A DNA stretch of 64,000 bases from Serratia marcescens subsp. marcescens ATCC 13880 (GTDB lineage: Bacteria; Pseudomonadota; Gammaproteobacteria; Enterobacterales; Enterobacteriaceae): assembly GCF_017299535.1 (NCBI RefSeq), contig NZ_CP071238.1, positions 2,666,001 to 2,730,000 on the forward strand. The letters are read 5' to 3'. This document shows positions 38,266 through 48,335 of this stretch, piece by piece. A model generated the notes under the pieces. The model did no database searches. It was not told the origin of the DNA and worked only from the letters and a program-made list of their open reading frames with translations. The position numbers and the translations under genes are program-made. How positions within the stretch are numbered: the first letter of the stretch is position 1; every line of letters begins with the position of its first letter.

Positions 38266-38375
38266 CCGTCTGCATGACCGGATAATGTTTCATAGCGCAC
38301 GTTCCCTGCCGACAACGCCTTGGCCGCAGAGTGGCGGGTGGCTACTCATCATTAGTATGTTGTAACTAAAATGGC

Positions 38376-38397
38376 AAAAAACGCCGGCGTCCCGGCT
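38376..38397 (-). terminator. Terminator of the alpha/beta hydrolase gene
   Basis: On the minus strand, GCCGG and CCGGC arms (38392-38396 and 38383-38387) precede a six-T run (A-run at 38376-38381), directly after the stop of the gene at 38400. Confidence 0.75.
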
Positions 38398-38399
38398 TC

Positions 38400-39305
38400 T
38401 CATCCCAGCGCATGACGGGCGATCATCGCCGCCAGCTGAGGCCTCAACGGCGCAGGCAGGTCATGCCCCATGCCCGGCATAATATGCAATTTGGCGTTGA
38501 CGACAGCCCGAGCGATCGCCACCCCGCCGGCCTTGCGCACCAGCCGATCGCGATCGCCGTGAATGACCAGCGTCGGCGCGGCTATGCGCCGGCTGTAGCG
38601 ACGCAGATCGCCGCTGCCGAGCAACGCGGAAAGTTGCCGCTGCACGCCTTCGGGATCCACGCCCCGCTTCAATAGCCGATTAACCAATGCATCCAGTTCC
38701 GCCTCCTCCGGCGGGTAAAACCGGGTACCGAGCGCGCGCAGGAAGGCCTTCATTCCCTCGTGGCGCTGCTGCAGCGTCAAATCGGCCGCCGGCCGGCGCG
38801 CCAACAGCCACAACAGCGAAGGCGCCGGCGGTGGCAACAGCGGCTGATTGGTGCTGGAGAACAAGATGCATAACGAGGCGACGCGCTGCGGGTATTCGGC
38901 GGCCAGCACCTGGGCGATCATCCCTCCCATCGAAGCGCCCAGTACGTGAGCCTGCGGGATGCGTAAATGATCGAGCAGATGCGCCGCGTCCGTCGCCATG
39001 TCCCCCAGGGTATAAGGCACCGGCGTTTGCCAGCCGAGCTGAGCGCGCAGCATCAGCAGCCACAACGGCTGCGTGCGCTGCGCCTGCGTTTTGCCGGAAA
39101 GGCCGACGTCGCGGTTGTCATAACGGATCACCCGAAATCCCTGGGCCACCAGGGCGCGGCAGAAGTCGTCAGGCCACAACAGAAGCTGCGCGCCGATGCC
39201 CATGATGAGCAGCAACGGCGGGTGCGCCTCATCGCCCCAGTCCTCATAGGCCAGCGGCACCTCGCCCTGTTCGGTCACGCCACAACGAATCACTATCTCG
39301 TTCAT
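38400..39305 (-). CDS. Alpha/beta hydrolase
   Basis: A 301-residue alpha/beta-fold hydrolase. The nucleophile elbow is GASMGG with S125, the oxyanion strand is LLIMGIGAQ, the acid is in VIHGDRDRLV and the histidine in PGMGHDLP. There is no signal peptide. It resembles esterases of the proline-iminopeptidase/aclacinomycin methylesterase type, but the substrate is unknown. It is a single gene divergent from asr. Confidence 0.85.
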   Translation of the reverse strand: MNEIVIRCGVTEQGEVPLAYEDWGDEAHPPLLLIMGIGAQLLLWPDDFCRALVAQGFRVIRYDNRDVGLSGKTQAQRTQPLWLLMLRAQLGWQTPVPYTLGDMATDAAHLLDHLRIPQAHVLGASMGGMIAQVLAAEYPQRVASLCILFSSTNQPLLPPPAPSLLWLLARRPAADLTLQQRHEGMKAFLRALGTRFYPPEEAELDALVNRLLKRGVDPEGVQRQLSALLGSGDLRRYSRRIAAPTLVIHGDRDRLVRKAGGVAIARAVVNAKLHIMPGMGHDLPAPLRPQLAAMIARHALG

Positions 39306-39370
39306 TTTAAATCTCTTTTACCGTGCCTGGCGGTCATTATAGCAGCAATCCCCTCGCCGCCGCCGCCCTG

Positions 39371-39384
39371 TACATTAGGTTACA
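39371..39384. promoter_or_regulatory. RstA-type box upstream of asr
   Basis: TACATTAGGTTACA matches the RstA consensus TACATnTnGTTACA at all but one fixed position. It lies 105 bases before the asr start and about 2.7 kb from rstB. Confidence 0.6.
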
Positions 39385-39489
39385 TGCCGAAACCAATCAC
39401 TCACGGAAAGCCGGGCGCCGTTTGCCTACTATCATTTCAACGGCCCCGCAGTGGGGTTGATACCCAAAAGTCATGTTGAGGATTCTACG

Positions 39490-39765
39490 ATGAAAAAAGT
39501 ATTAGCTCTGGTTGTTGCCGCTGCAATGGGTCTGTCTTCCGTGGCTTTCGCTGCCGAGGCTGCCACCACCGCACCTGCGGCTACCGCAACCACCGCCACC
39601 GCTGCGCCGGCTAAAGCTCAGGTGAAACACCACGGCAAAAAAGCACCGGTACAGAAAGCGCAGGCGGCCAAGAAGCATCACAAAAAAGCCGCGAAGAAAT
39701 CCCCGGCTCAAAAGGCCCAGGCGGCTAAAAAGCACCACAAGAAAGCCAGCCACAAAAAAGCGTAA
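39490..39765 (+). CDS. asr: Acid shock protein Asr
   Basis: A 91-residue periplasmic, highly basic protein induced by acid in enterobacteria. The signal peptide is about residues 1-21 (ending AFA), followed by an Ala/Thr-rich part and Lys/His-rich repeats in which [13 protein letters not shown] occurs twice. It is slightly shorter than E. coli Asr (102). The frame is open from 39451, but the ATG at 39490 has GAGGA upstream and starts the signal peptide. An RstA-type box lies upstream. Confidence 0.93.
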   Translation: MKKVLALVVAAAMGLSSVAFAAEAATTAPAATATTATAAPAKAQVKHHGKKAPVQKAQAAKKHHKKAAKKSPAQKAQAAKKHHKKASHKKA

Positions 39766-39807
39766 TGACGTGAGGGTCCCCTCATCGCTTCAGGCTTGAC
39801 GTGTACG

Positions 39808-39832
39808 ACACCCGGTTCGCCGGGTGTTTTTT
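39808..39832 (+). terminator. Rho-independent terminator of asr
   Basis: Perfect eight-base stem ACACCCGG/CCGGGTGT with a UUCG tetraloop (39816-39819), followed by a T-run. Very strong. Confidence 0.95.
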
Positions 39833-39851
39833 CATCGGGGGGTTCTCATTG

Positions 39852-39932
39852 ATGCTGCGCCGCTACCTGTTCGAGATCGTTCTGACCGCCCTGATCCTTT
39901 GCGGACTGATCGCCGTCTTTTTTTACCTGTAG
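39852..39932 (+). CDS. ydgU: Small membrane protein YdgU
   Basis: A 26-codon frame with one hydrophobic helix: short basic start (MLRRYLFE), then IVLTALILCGLIAVFFYL. Position between asr and ydgD and the single-helix form match ydgU, a short E. coli gene at the same locus. Only GGTTCTC precedes the ATG at 39852, so the ribosome site is weak. It lies just past the asr terminator, so it may be expressed by read-through. The function is unknown. Confidence 0.7.
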   Translation: MLRRYLFEIVLTALILCGLIAVFFYL

Positions 39933-40059
39933 CCTGCCGCGTTGCCGGCGGGAAATTATTGAAAAATCAATTATTGCCCATCCACATGGCTGCTAAATCA
40001 GTCTATAGTTAGCATTCAGTGTGTTTATGGATGATCCGTATTTGTCAGGCAAGAGATCT

Positions 40060-40872
40060 ATGCGCATATCCGTTTTACTGTTGCTGTGCTCACTCCCGCT
40101 TATCGCTGCTCAGGCGGCACGCGCCGACGGCCCGTCCAAGGCCGAGCAAACGCGTCTGTTTTTCGGCAAAGATGAACGAATCAAGGTCACGGATACCGCC
40201 GCCCAGCCGTGGCAAGCCATCGGCCAGGTCGAAACCGCCAGCGGCAATCTGTGTACCGCCACGCTGATCTCTCCGCACCTGGCGTTGACCGCCGGCCATT
40301 GCGTTCTGGCGCCGCCCGGGCAACTGGATAAAGCCATCGCCCTGCGCTTCGTGGCGGGCGATAAATCCTGGCGGTATCAAACCGGCGATATCGAGACCCT
40401 GGTCGACAGCAAGCTGGACAAAAAGCTGAAGCCGGACGGTGATGGCTGGATCGTCCCGCCCGCGGCGGCCGCTTATGACTTTGCGCTGATCCGTCTGAAA
40501 GACAAAAAGCCGCTGCCGATCGCCCCGTTGCCGCTGTGGCAAGGCGACAGCAAGGCGTTGACCCAGGCCCTAAAACAGGCCAAGCGGCTGATAACTCAGG
40601 CGGGTTACCCGGAAGACCACCTGGATGACCTCTACAGCCATCAAAACTGCAAGGTCACCGGCTGGGCCCAGCAAGGCGTACTGTCGCACCAATGTGATAC
40701 CCTGCCCGGCGACAGCGGCTCACCGCTGCTGTTGAAAACCGCCGACGGCTGGCAGCTGATCGCCATCCAAAGCTCGGCGCCGGCGGCGAAAGATCGCTAT
40801 CGCGCCGATAACCGCGCCCTGGCGGTGCCCGGCATCCGCGAAGCGCTGGACGCCCTGGCGGCAGGCAAATAA
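40060..40872 (+). CDS. ydgD: Trypsin-like serine protease YdgD
   Basis: A 270-residue secreted S1-type protease. The signal peptide covers about residues 1-22 ([10 protein letters not shown] to AARA). The triad is H80 (LTAGHC), D140 (YDFALIRL) and S219 (PGDSGSP). A GTG at 40021 is in frame, but the ATG at 40060 begins the signal peptide directly. The asr-ydgU-ydgD order is as in E. coli. The native substrate is unknown; periplasmic or outer location is expected. Confidence 0.88.
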   Translation: MRISVLLLLCSLPLIAAQAARADGPSKAEQTRLFFGKDERIKVTDTAAQPWQAIGQVETASGNLCTATLISPHLALTAGHCVLAPPGQLDKAIALRFVAGDKSWRYQTGDIETLVDSKLDKKLKPDGDGWIVPPAAAAYDFALIRLKDKKPLPIAPLPLWQGDSKALTQALKQAKRLITQAGYPEDHLDDLYSHQNCKVTGWAQQGVLSHQCDTLPGDSGSPLLLKTADGWQLIAIQSSAPAAKDRYRADNRALAVPGIREALDALAAGK

Positions 40873-40910
40873 TCCTCTCACAACGGCGCATTATGCGCCG
40901 TTGTGCTTTT

Positions 40911-41687
40911 TCAGCCCCCTTGCATATAGCGCCGCGGCGTGGTGCCGGTGAACTGACGGAAAAACGCGATAAACGCACTGTCGCTGGAAAACCCCAACCG
41001 CTGCGCCACCGCGCTGACCGACGGCAACGACGCCAGCAGTTCGATCGCGCGTATCAGCCGCCACTGCTGGCACCACTGCTGATAGCTCAGGCCGGTTTCC
41101 CGCTGAAACAGCCGCGTCAGCGTTTTGGCGTGCAGGTGCAAGCGCTGCGCCAACGCCGCCAACGCCGGCAACTCGTCGCTCTCCGGCAGCGTCGCCAGCC
41201 AGGCGGCAAGACGCTTATCCTGCGGCAGCCGCAACTGGGTATTCTCGCGCTGCGCCTCGCCCAACTCATTGATCAGCACCGCCAGCAAATCGCGCGCGTG
41301 GGGCTGTGCCAACGCATAGTCCAGCGGCCAGTGCGCGATGCGCTCGACGATCGCCGCCAACAGCGGGTTTACCGCCAGCACCGTTGCCTGTGGCGGCATG
41401 GCGGCCGTCAGCGCCGGATCGAAATACAGCGAGCGATACGCGACGCGGCCGCGCAGCTGCACCCGATGCGCAATGCCGCCCGGTATCCAGACGCTGCGCG
41501 TCGGCGGCAGAATCAGCCACTGCTGCGCCAACGTGACCGTCATGCACCCCTGCGGCGCATACAGCAGCTGCGAACGCTGATGCCAATGCAGCCCGGAGTC
41601 GTGATCCGCCAGTGCCGCCGCGATGCCGAGAGCCGGTGCCGGCAGCCGATCCGGGTCGAACGGGTGATGCTGTTGAATCAGCGCCAT
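40911..41687 (-). CDS. AraC-family regulator with N-terminal cupin
   Basis: A 258-residue regulator: an N-terminal cupin sensor (about 20-130, with HWHQRSQLLYAPQG) and a C-terminal AraC double helix-turn-helix (LSYQQWCQQWRLIRAIELLA, then VAQRLGFSSDSAFIAFFRQFTGTTPRRY). It resembles NimR/YeaM-type regulators that control a divergent MFS exporter gene. That arrangement is seen here, with 101 bases between the two starts. The inducer is unknown. Confidence 0.87.
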   Translation of the reverse strand: MALIQQHHPFDPDRLPAPALGIAAALADHDSGLHWHQRSQLLYAPQGCMTVTLAQQWLILPPTRSVWIPGGIAHRVQLRGRVAYRSLYFDPALTAAMPPQATVLAVNPLLAAIVERIAHWPLDYALAQPHARDLLAVLINELGEAQRENTQLRLPQDKRLAAWLATLPESDELPALAALAQRLHLHAKTLTRLFQRETGLSYQQWCQQWRLIRAIELLASLPSVSAVAQRLGFSSDSAFIAFFRQFTGTTPRRYMQGG

Positions 41688-41788
41688 CAGACTGTCCTAT
41701 ACCTGTTGTTTTTTGTCCGGATGATTGTAATCGAACAAAACGCTGCTCCCTATACTGGCCGCCTTAACTTTTAGGGAGAATGTGCATC

Positions 41789-42946
41789 ATGCAACGCTTA
41801 TCTTTGCCGCTGCTCGTCACCGCCATCATGACGCCGCAGCTCCTGGAAACGCTGTACAGCCCGGCGCTCACCGCCATCCGCAGCGACTTCGGCGTCAGCG
41901 CCGCGCAGGCCGGGCAGACGTTATCCATCTATTTCTTCGCCTTCGCCCTCGGCGTCGCCTTTTGGGGAGCCTTCTGCGATCGGTTCGGCCGCCGTCCGGC
42001 GATGCTGGCCGGCCTGGCGTTCTATCTGGTCGGCGCCGGCCTCGCGCTGCTGAGCGGCAGTTTCACGCTGTTGCTGGCCGCCCGTACGCTGATCGCCTTC
42101 GGCGCCGCGGTCGGCTCAATCGTCACGCAAACCATGCTGCGTGATGTCTATCAAGGCCCGGCGCTGGGGCGCATGTTCGCGCTGGTCGGCATCGCGCTCT
42201 CCATCAGCCCGCTGCTGGGGATGTTCGCCGGCGGCGCGCTGGTCGCCTGGGGCGGCAGCGCGGCGATTTTCACCGCACAGGCGGCCTGGGCGCTGGCGCT
42301 GCTGCTGTGGAGCTACGGCACATTGCCGGAAACGCGGCGGCGGCAAACCGCAACGGCTGCCGCGCCGGGCATTGCCCTGACGGCAATACTGCGCGATCGG
42401 CACATCTGGTGCTCGGCGCTGCTGGTCGCCAGCTTCAATATCATGGTGTTCAGCTACTTCAGCCTGGCGCCGTTCATGTTTGAAAGGCTGGGGTTGAACA
42501 GCCAACAATTTGGCTACTCGGGCGTGATGCTGGCTTTGGGCAGCCTGGCGGGGGCGCTGTTGAACCGCCACCTGCTGGCGCGCGGCGTCAGCGCCAAACA
42601 TCAGATCCTGCTGGGCGGTTTGCTGGCGGCGGCCAGCGGCGTGGCATTGTTCTGGTGGCAACACAGCCTGTGGATGCTGCTCCCCTGCGCGCTGGTGATG
42701 CTGGCGTTCGGGTTGGCTATCCCGAATGTGCTGAGCCAGGCGCTGAGCCGCTACCGGCAGCAACTCGGCACCGCCGGCGCGTTATTCGGGCTGCTGTACT
42801 ATCTGTTGATCGGCCTGGGGCTGACGATCGCGGCGCGCGGGCAGGACTTGGCCGCCACGCTGCTGCTGTGCGGCCTGTTGAGCCTGTGGTGCGCCGGCCG
42901 CTTGCCGGCCGGTGCGCCCGAGCTTAACCCGAAAGCTGCTCGATAG
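41789..42946 (+). CDS. MFS drug-efflux transporter (DHA1, Bcr/CflA type)
   Basis: A 385-residue transporter with 12 predicted membrane helices and the motif A GAFCDRFGRRPAML between helices 2 and 3. The ATG at 41780 is only one base from the AGGGAG site, so the in-frame ATG at 41789 is more likely. It is divergent from the AraC regulator and probably controlled by it. Its 3' end overlaps the 3' end of the convergent hrpA by 23 bases. Confidence 0.87.
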   Translation: MQRLSLPLLVTAIMTPQLLETLYSPALTAIRSDFGVSAAQAGQTLSIYFFAFALGVAFWGAFCDRFGRRPAMLAGLAFYLVGAGLALLSGSFTLLLAARTLIAFGAAVGSIVTQTMLRDVYQGPALGRMFALVGIALSISPLLGMFAGGALVAWGGSAAIFTAQAAWALALLLWSYGTLPETRRRQTATAAAPGIALTAILRDRHIWCSALLVASFNIMVFSYFSLAPFMFERLGLNSQQFGYSGVMLALGSLAGALLNRHLLARGVSAKHQILLGGLLAAASGVALFWWQHSLWMLLPCALVMLAFGLAIPNVLSQALSRYRQQLGTAGALFGLLYYLLIGLGLTIAARGQDLAATLLLCGLLSLWCAGRLPAGAPELNPKAAR

Positions 42947-45900
42947 TTTGCAAAATGCGCTTGTCGGAAATCGGGTAAGGCGTGCCCAACTGCTGCGCGA
43001 ACAGGCTGACGCGCAGCTCTTCGATCATCCAGCGCACCGCCTTCACCTCTTCCTCCTGCTGTCGCTTCGGCGGCAGCTTGTTCAACCACTGCTGCCACGC
43101 CTGCTGCACCTGCTCCACCCGCAACATCTGCGCGCGGTCGCGGTGCGGATCGATAGCCAATTTTTCCAATCGGCGCTCGATCGCCTGCAGGTAACGCAGC
43201 GTATCCGGCAGGCGTTTCCACCCGTTGCCGGTCACGAAGCCGCGGTAGACCAGCCCGCCGAGCTGGGTCTTGATGTCCGACAGCGCCAGCGCCAACGACA
43301 TGTCCACCCGGCCCTTCAGCCGTTTGTTGATGTTGAAGACCGCCGTCAGGATCTGTTCAACCTGCTTGGCCACCTCGACGACCGTGTCGTTCAGCTCGGC
43401 GCGGATCTGCTCCTGCAGGCGCGCAAAGCCTTCTTCTTGCCAGACCGGGCCGCCGTGTTCGGCGATCAGCTTGTCGATGCCGCACGAAATGCAGTCGTCG
43501 ATCAGCTCCAGCACCTTGCCGTACGGGTTGAAATAGAGCCCCAGCTTGGCCTTGTTCGGCAGCTTTTCATGCAGGTATTTGATCGGCGAAGGAATATTCA
43601 GCAACAGCAGGCGGCGCGTGCCCTGCCACATCGCCTGTTGCTGCTCGATTTCGCTGTCGAAGAGGCGGATCGCCACGCTGTCCTTTTCATCCACCAGCGC
43701 CGGGTAAGCCTTCATCGAATAGCCGCCGCGCTTCTGCTCGTAAAACGCCGGCAGTTGGCCAAAGCTCCAGACTTGCAGATTGCTCTGCTCCAGCCCGTCG
43801 TCGGCCACCGCCGACAACGTCTCCTGCACCTTCTCTTTCAGCTGCAGGCGCAACGCGGCCAGGTCTTTGCCTTCGCGCAGCGTCTGGTTTTTCTCTCCCA
43901 CCACGCGGAAAGTCATCTTCAGGTGATCGGGCACCTGATCCCACTGCCAGTCATCACGTGACACGGTCACACCAGTCATGCGCCGCAGCTCGCGCTCCAG
44001 CGCGTCCAGCAGCGGCAATTCCAGCGCCGTTACGCGGCCCAGGAACGCCTCGGCGTAGTTCGGCGCCGGCACGAAGTTGCGACGCACCGGTTTCGGCAGC
44101 GACTTGATCAGCGCAATCACCAGCTCACGGCGGATGCCGGGGATTTGCCACTCGAAGCCCTGCTCCTCCACCTGATTGAGGATCGGCAGCGGAATATGCA
44201 CCGTCACGCCGTCGGCGTCGGTGCCCGGTTCGAACTGATAGCTCAGCCGCAGCTTGAGATTGCCCTGATGCCAGAAGTTTGGGTAGTCGAGCGCGCTGAT
44301 CTTGTTGGCGCCGTCTTTGATCAGCATCTCTTTTTCGAAGTTCAGCAGATCCGGCTGCTGTTTGGCCGCGTTCTTCCACCAGCTGTCGAAATGACGGCCG
44401 GACACCACGTCGTTGGGGATCCGGCGATCGTAGAAGCCGAACAGCGTTTCGTCGTCCACCAGAATATCGCGGCGGCGCGATTTATGCTCCAGCTCTTCCA
44501 CTTCGGCGCGCAGCTTTTGGTTGTCGCGGAAGAAGGCGTGGCGCGTCTGCCAGTCCCCCTCCACCAGCGCATGGCGGATAAACAGCTCGCGGCACAGCAA
44601 TGGATCGATGGCGCCGTAATTGACCTGGCGCGCCGCGACGATCGGCAAACCGAACAGCGTGACCTTTTCGCTGGCCATCACCGCCCCCTGCGACTTCGAC
44701 CAATGCGGCTCGCTGTAGCTGTGTTTCACCAGATGCTGAGCCAGCGGCTCGATCCATTCCGGTTCGATGCGCGCGGCGATGCGCCCCCACAGGCGGCTGG
44801 TTTCCACCAGTTCGGCCACCATGGTCCACTTCGGCGGCTTCTTGAACAGGCCGGAGCCGGGGAAGATCGAAAAGCGGGCGTTGCGCGCGCCGGTAAATTC
44901 CTGCTTGTCCGCATCCTTCTGGCCAATGTGCGACAGCAAGCCGGTCAGCAGCGCGGTGTGCACGCTGCGGTAGTCGGAAGGCGTGCTGTTGATAGGCAAC
45001 CCCAGCTCTTTCACCACCTGGCGCAGTTGGGTATAGATATCCTGCCACTCACGCACCCGCAGGTAATTGAGGAAATCGTTGCGGCACAGCCGGCGGAACT
45101 GGCTGGAAGAGTTCGCCTTTTGCTGCTCCTGCAGATAATCCCACAGGTTGACGAACGCCAGGAAATCCGAGTCTTTGTCGGCGAAGCGGCGGTGTTTTTC
45201 GTCCGAGGCCTGCTGCTTGTCCATCGGGCGCTCACGCGGATCCTGAATCGACAGCGCGGCGGTGATGATCATCACCTCGCGCACGCTGCCGCTCTTCTGC
45301 GCTTCCAGCACCATGCGCGCCAGACGCGGGTCGATCGGCAACTGCGCCAGTTGGCGGCCTTGCGGCGTCAGCTGATAGTGGCCGTTGTCGGCGGTGGCGA
45401 TCGCCCCCAGCTCTTCCAGCAGGCGCACGCCATCCTGAATGTTGCGTTTATCCGGCGCTTCGACGAACGGAAACGCGGCGATGTCGCCCAGCCCCAGCGA
45501 GGTCATCTGCAGAATGACCGACGCCAGGTTGGTGCGCAGAATTTCCGGATCGGTAAACGCCGGCCGCGACAGGAAATCCTGTTCGGAGTACAGACGAATG
45601 CACACCCCTTCCGACACGCGGCCGCAACGCCCTTTACGCTGGTTGGCGGAGGCCTGCGACACCGGCTCGATCGGCAGGCGCTGCACCTTGGTGCGGAAGC
45701 TGTAGCGGCTGATGCGCGCGGTGCCCGGATCGATGACGTATTTGATGCCCGGCACCGTCAGCGAGGTTTCCGCCACGTTGGTGGCCAGCACGATACGGCG
45801 GCCGTGGTGCGACTGGAACACCCGATTCTGCTCGCTGTTCGACAGACGCGCATACAGCGGTAGCACTTCGGTGTGCGGCAGATTGAGGCGGATCAGGGCG

Positions 45901-46832
45901 TCGGCGGTGTCGCGGATCTCGCGCTCGCCGCTCATGAAGATCAGAATGTCGCCCGGCCCTTCGCGTCCAAGCTCGTCCACCGCATCGAAAATCGCCTGCA
46001 GCTGGTCGCGATCGGTATCGTCGCCGTCGTCGACCACCGGGCGGTAACGCACCTCCACCGGGTAAGTGCGTCCGGAAACCTCGATGATCGGCGCATTGTT
46101 GAAGTGGCGCGAGAAGCGCTGCGGATCGATGGTCGCCGAGGTGATGATCACCTTGAGATCCGGGCGCTTCGGCAACAGTTCGCGCAGGTAGCCGAGAATA
46201 AAGTCGATGTTGAGGCTGCGCTCGTGCGCTTCATCGATGATCAGCGTGTCGTACTGCATCAGCAGGCGATCCTGCTGAATCTCCGCCAGCAAGATACCGT
46301 CGGTCATCAGCTTGACCAGGGTGTTTTCCCCCACCTGATCGTTGAAGCGCACCTTGTAGCCCACGCTGCCGCCGAGCGGGGTTTCCAGCTCGTCGGCGAT
46401 GCGGTTGGCGACGGTGCGCGCCGCCAGGCGGCGCGGCTGGGTATGGCCGATCAGCCCTTTCACGCCACGCCCCAGCTCCAGACAGATCTTCGGCAACTGG
46501 GTGGTTTTCCCCGAACCGGTCTCCCCGGCGACGATCACCACCTGGTGATCGCGGACAGCGTTTAAAATGTCCTGCTTTTTCTGGCTGACCGGCAGGCTTT
46601 CCGGATAGGTAATGCGCGGGCAAGACGCGGCGCGCGCCTGCACTTTTTGCCGCGCCGCCGCGATGTCGCTTTCCACTTCGGCGGCGACCGCCAGCTGGGC
46701 ATCGGGATTTTTGATTTTTCGTGCGCCCTGCAGGCGACGACGCAGGCGTTGTTGATCGCGGAGCATCAGCTCGCCCAGTTGGGCCGGCAGTGCCTCGAGC
46801 GGAGATTTCACGTTCGGTGTTCCTTGTTTCAT
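42924..46832 (-). CDS. hrpA: ATP-dependent RNA helicase HrpA
   Basis: A 1302-residue DEAH-box helicase (E. coli HrpA is 1300) that rescues stalled or collided ribosomes. Walker A is AGETGSGKTT, Walker B is the DEAH in IIDEAHERS, and the helicase C-terminal, HA2/OB and DUF3418 regions follow in order. A TTG lies 24 bases upstream in frame, but the ATG at 46830-46832 is preferred. It is convergent with, and slightly overlaps, the MFS gene. Confidence 0.97.
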   Translation of the reverse strand: MKQGTPNVKSPLEALPAQLGELMLRDQQRLRRRLQGARKIKNPDAQLAVAAEVESDIAAARQKVQARAASCPRITYPESLPVSQKKQDILNAVRDHQVVIVAGETGSGKTTQLPKICLELGRGVKGLIGHTQPRRLAARTVANRIADELETPLGGSVGYKVRFNDQVGENTLVKLMTDGILLAEIQQDRLLMQYDTLIIDEAHERSLNIDFILGYLRELLPKRPDLKVIITSATIDPQRFSRHFNNAPIIEVSGRTYPVEVRYRPVVDDGDDTDRDQLQAIFDAVDELGREGPGDILIFMSGEREIRDTADALIRLNLPHTEVLPLYARLSNSEQNRVFQSHHGRRIVLATNVAETSLTVPGIKYVIDPGTARISRYSFRTKVQRLPIEPVSQASANQRKGRCGRVSEGVCIRLYSEQDFLSRPAFTDPEILRTNLASVILQMTSLGLGDIAAFPFVEAPDKRNIQDGVRLLEELGAIATADNGHYQLTPQGRQLAQLPIDPRLARMVLEAQKSGSVREVMIITAALSIQDPRERPMDKQQASDEKHRRFADKDSDFLAFVNLWDYLQEQQKANSSSQFRRLCRNDFLNYLRVREWQDIYTQLRQVVKELGLPINSTPSDYRSVHTALLTGLLSHIGQKDADKQEFTGARNARFSIFPGSGLFKKPPKWTMVAELVETSRLWGRIAARIEPEWIEPLAQHLVKHSYSEPHWSKSQGAVMASEKVTLFGLPIVAARQVNYGAIDPLLCRELFIRHALVEGDWQTRHAFFRDNQKLRAEVEELEHKSRRRDILVDDETLFGFYDRRIPNDVVSGRHFDSWWKNAAKQQPDLLNFEKEMLIKDGANKISALDYPNFWHQGNLKLRLSYQFEPGTDADGVTVHIPLPILNQVEEQGFEWQIPGIRRELVIALIKSLPKPVRRNFVPAPNYAEAFLGRVTALELPLLDALERELRRMTGVTVSRDDWQWDQVPDHLKMTFRVVGEKNQTLREGKDLAALRLQLKEKVQETLSAVADDGLEQSNLQVWSFGQLPAFYEQKRGGYSMKAYPALVDEKDSVAIRLFDSEIEQQQAMWQGTRRLLLLNIPSPIKYLHEKLPNKAKLGLYFNPYGKVLELIDDCISCGIDKLIAEHGGPVWQEEGFARLQEQIRAELNDTVVEVAKQVEQILTAVFNINKRLKGRVDMSLALALSDIKTQLGGLVYRGFVTGNGWKRLPDTLRYLQAIERRLEKLAIDPHRDRAQMLRVEQVQQAWQQWLNKLPPKRQQEEEVKAVRWMIEELRVSLFAQQLGTPYPISDKRILQTIEQLSG

Positions 46833-47044
46833 CGTGGCCAAGACCAGGCTTGGCAACGGTTTAATGTTTTTTTAGCGATTTTTTTGCTTTAGCCGCACAG
46901 CCTATCACAAACGGCTTTCTCCCCCTACTTTCGCGAGTAAAGCCTCGGCATGTTATTCAATAAAATCGAACGAAGATCTCGAAATATTGCGCTATCACTG
47001 TGGGTGGAATGTGAATAGCATGTACTTCATGCAAGGGACGCTGA

Positions 47045-47686
<642 letters not shown>

Positions 47687-47781
47687 GACCCTGCGCAGGG
47701 GCGCCGTGCCCCTGCCGGACAAGAGGCAAGTCCTGTCAAACCTGCACTACCCTCATAATAATCATCTATCCGTATCTTTTG

Positions 47782-47807
47782 GCGCGCCAGACGGCGCGCT
47801 TTTTTTT
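47782..47807 (+). terminator. Rho-independent terminator of azoR
   Basis: Stem GCGCGCC (47782-47788) with GGCGCGC (47793-47799), AGAC loop and eight T. The T-run overlaps the stop codon of the convergent ydbL. Confidence 0.92.
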
Positions 47808-48129
47808 ATTTCTTCAGCCACTGCCCGTTGATGCCGCGCACATACTCGCCGCTTTGCGCGCGCGTCACCAGCTTTTGACCGGCCATGCGCGCCACTTCGT
47901 CGACGGCGATATGGTTGCCGTCCGCCACTTCCTGATACTTCTCGGCGCGGCCGGCGTTGATGCGTTTCACCAGCGCCAAGGTTTCCGCGTCCTGCTTCAC
48001 CGGCGCGATATAACCGCTCAGGGTTTCCCCCACCCGACCTTGCTGCTTCGCCTCATCCAGCGTCAACGCCATCGCCATGCCGCTGAACAACCAGACGGTG
48101 CCGGCCAGCCACAAATAACGTTTTTTCAT
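47806..48129 (-). CDS. ydbL: YdbL, periplasmic partner of YdbH-YnbE (DUF1318)
   Basis: A 107-residue exported protein with a signal peptide of about 21 residues (ending AMA). The DUF1318 core has GRVGETLSGYIAPV and a KRINAGRAEKYQEVA segment, as in E. coli YdbL. It is the last gene of the ydbH-ynbE-ydbL operon, eight bases after ynbE. In E. coli this set has been tied to an AsmA-like bridge between the two membranes that moves phospholipids, with YdbL aiding YnbE-YdbH assembly. Confidence 0.93.
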   Translation of the reverse strand: MKKRYLWLAGTVWLFSGMAMALTLDEAKQQGRVGETLSGYIAPVKQDAETLALVKRINAGRAEKYQEVADGNHIAVDEVARMAGQKLVTRAQSGEYVRGINGQWLKK

Positions 48130-48137
48130 GTCGGCTC

Positions 48138-48335
48138 CTAGAACAGACCGCTTTGGGTTTTCAGCAGGTTTTCGACGTCCTTATCCACCTTGATATGAAT
48201 TTCATGCTCGATCTTGACGTTCATATTGATGGTGATCGGATCCTTCGGCGTCGCCACCTCGATGCGCGGCACGCAGCCGCTCAGCAGCGAAACGCACAGC
48301 ACCGCTGCCAGCGCCGACACACTCATGATTTTCAT
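48138..48335 (-). CDS. ynbE: YnbE, small outer-membrane lipoprotein
   Basis: A 65-residue lipoprotein with the lipobox LLSGC near residues 18-22. The short beta-type mature part (ITINMNVKIEHEIHIKVD) suits the model in which YnbE stacks on the end of YdbH as a beta-strand multimer. It overlaps the end of ydbH by four bases (ATGA), so its translation is coupled. Confidence 0.9.
   Translation of the reverse strand: MKIMSVSALAAVLCVSLLSGCVPRIEVATPKDPITINMNVKIEHEIHIKVDKDVENLLKTQSGLF

Noticed and set aside
44145..45863. A 572-codon frame antisense to hrpA
   Set aside because: Shadow frame with low-complexity His/Arg/Gln composition.
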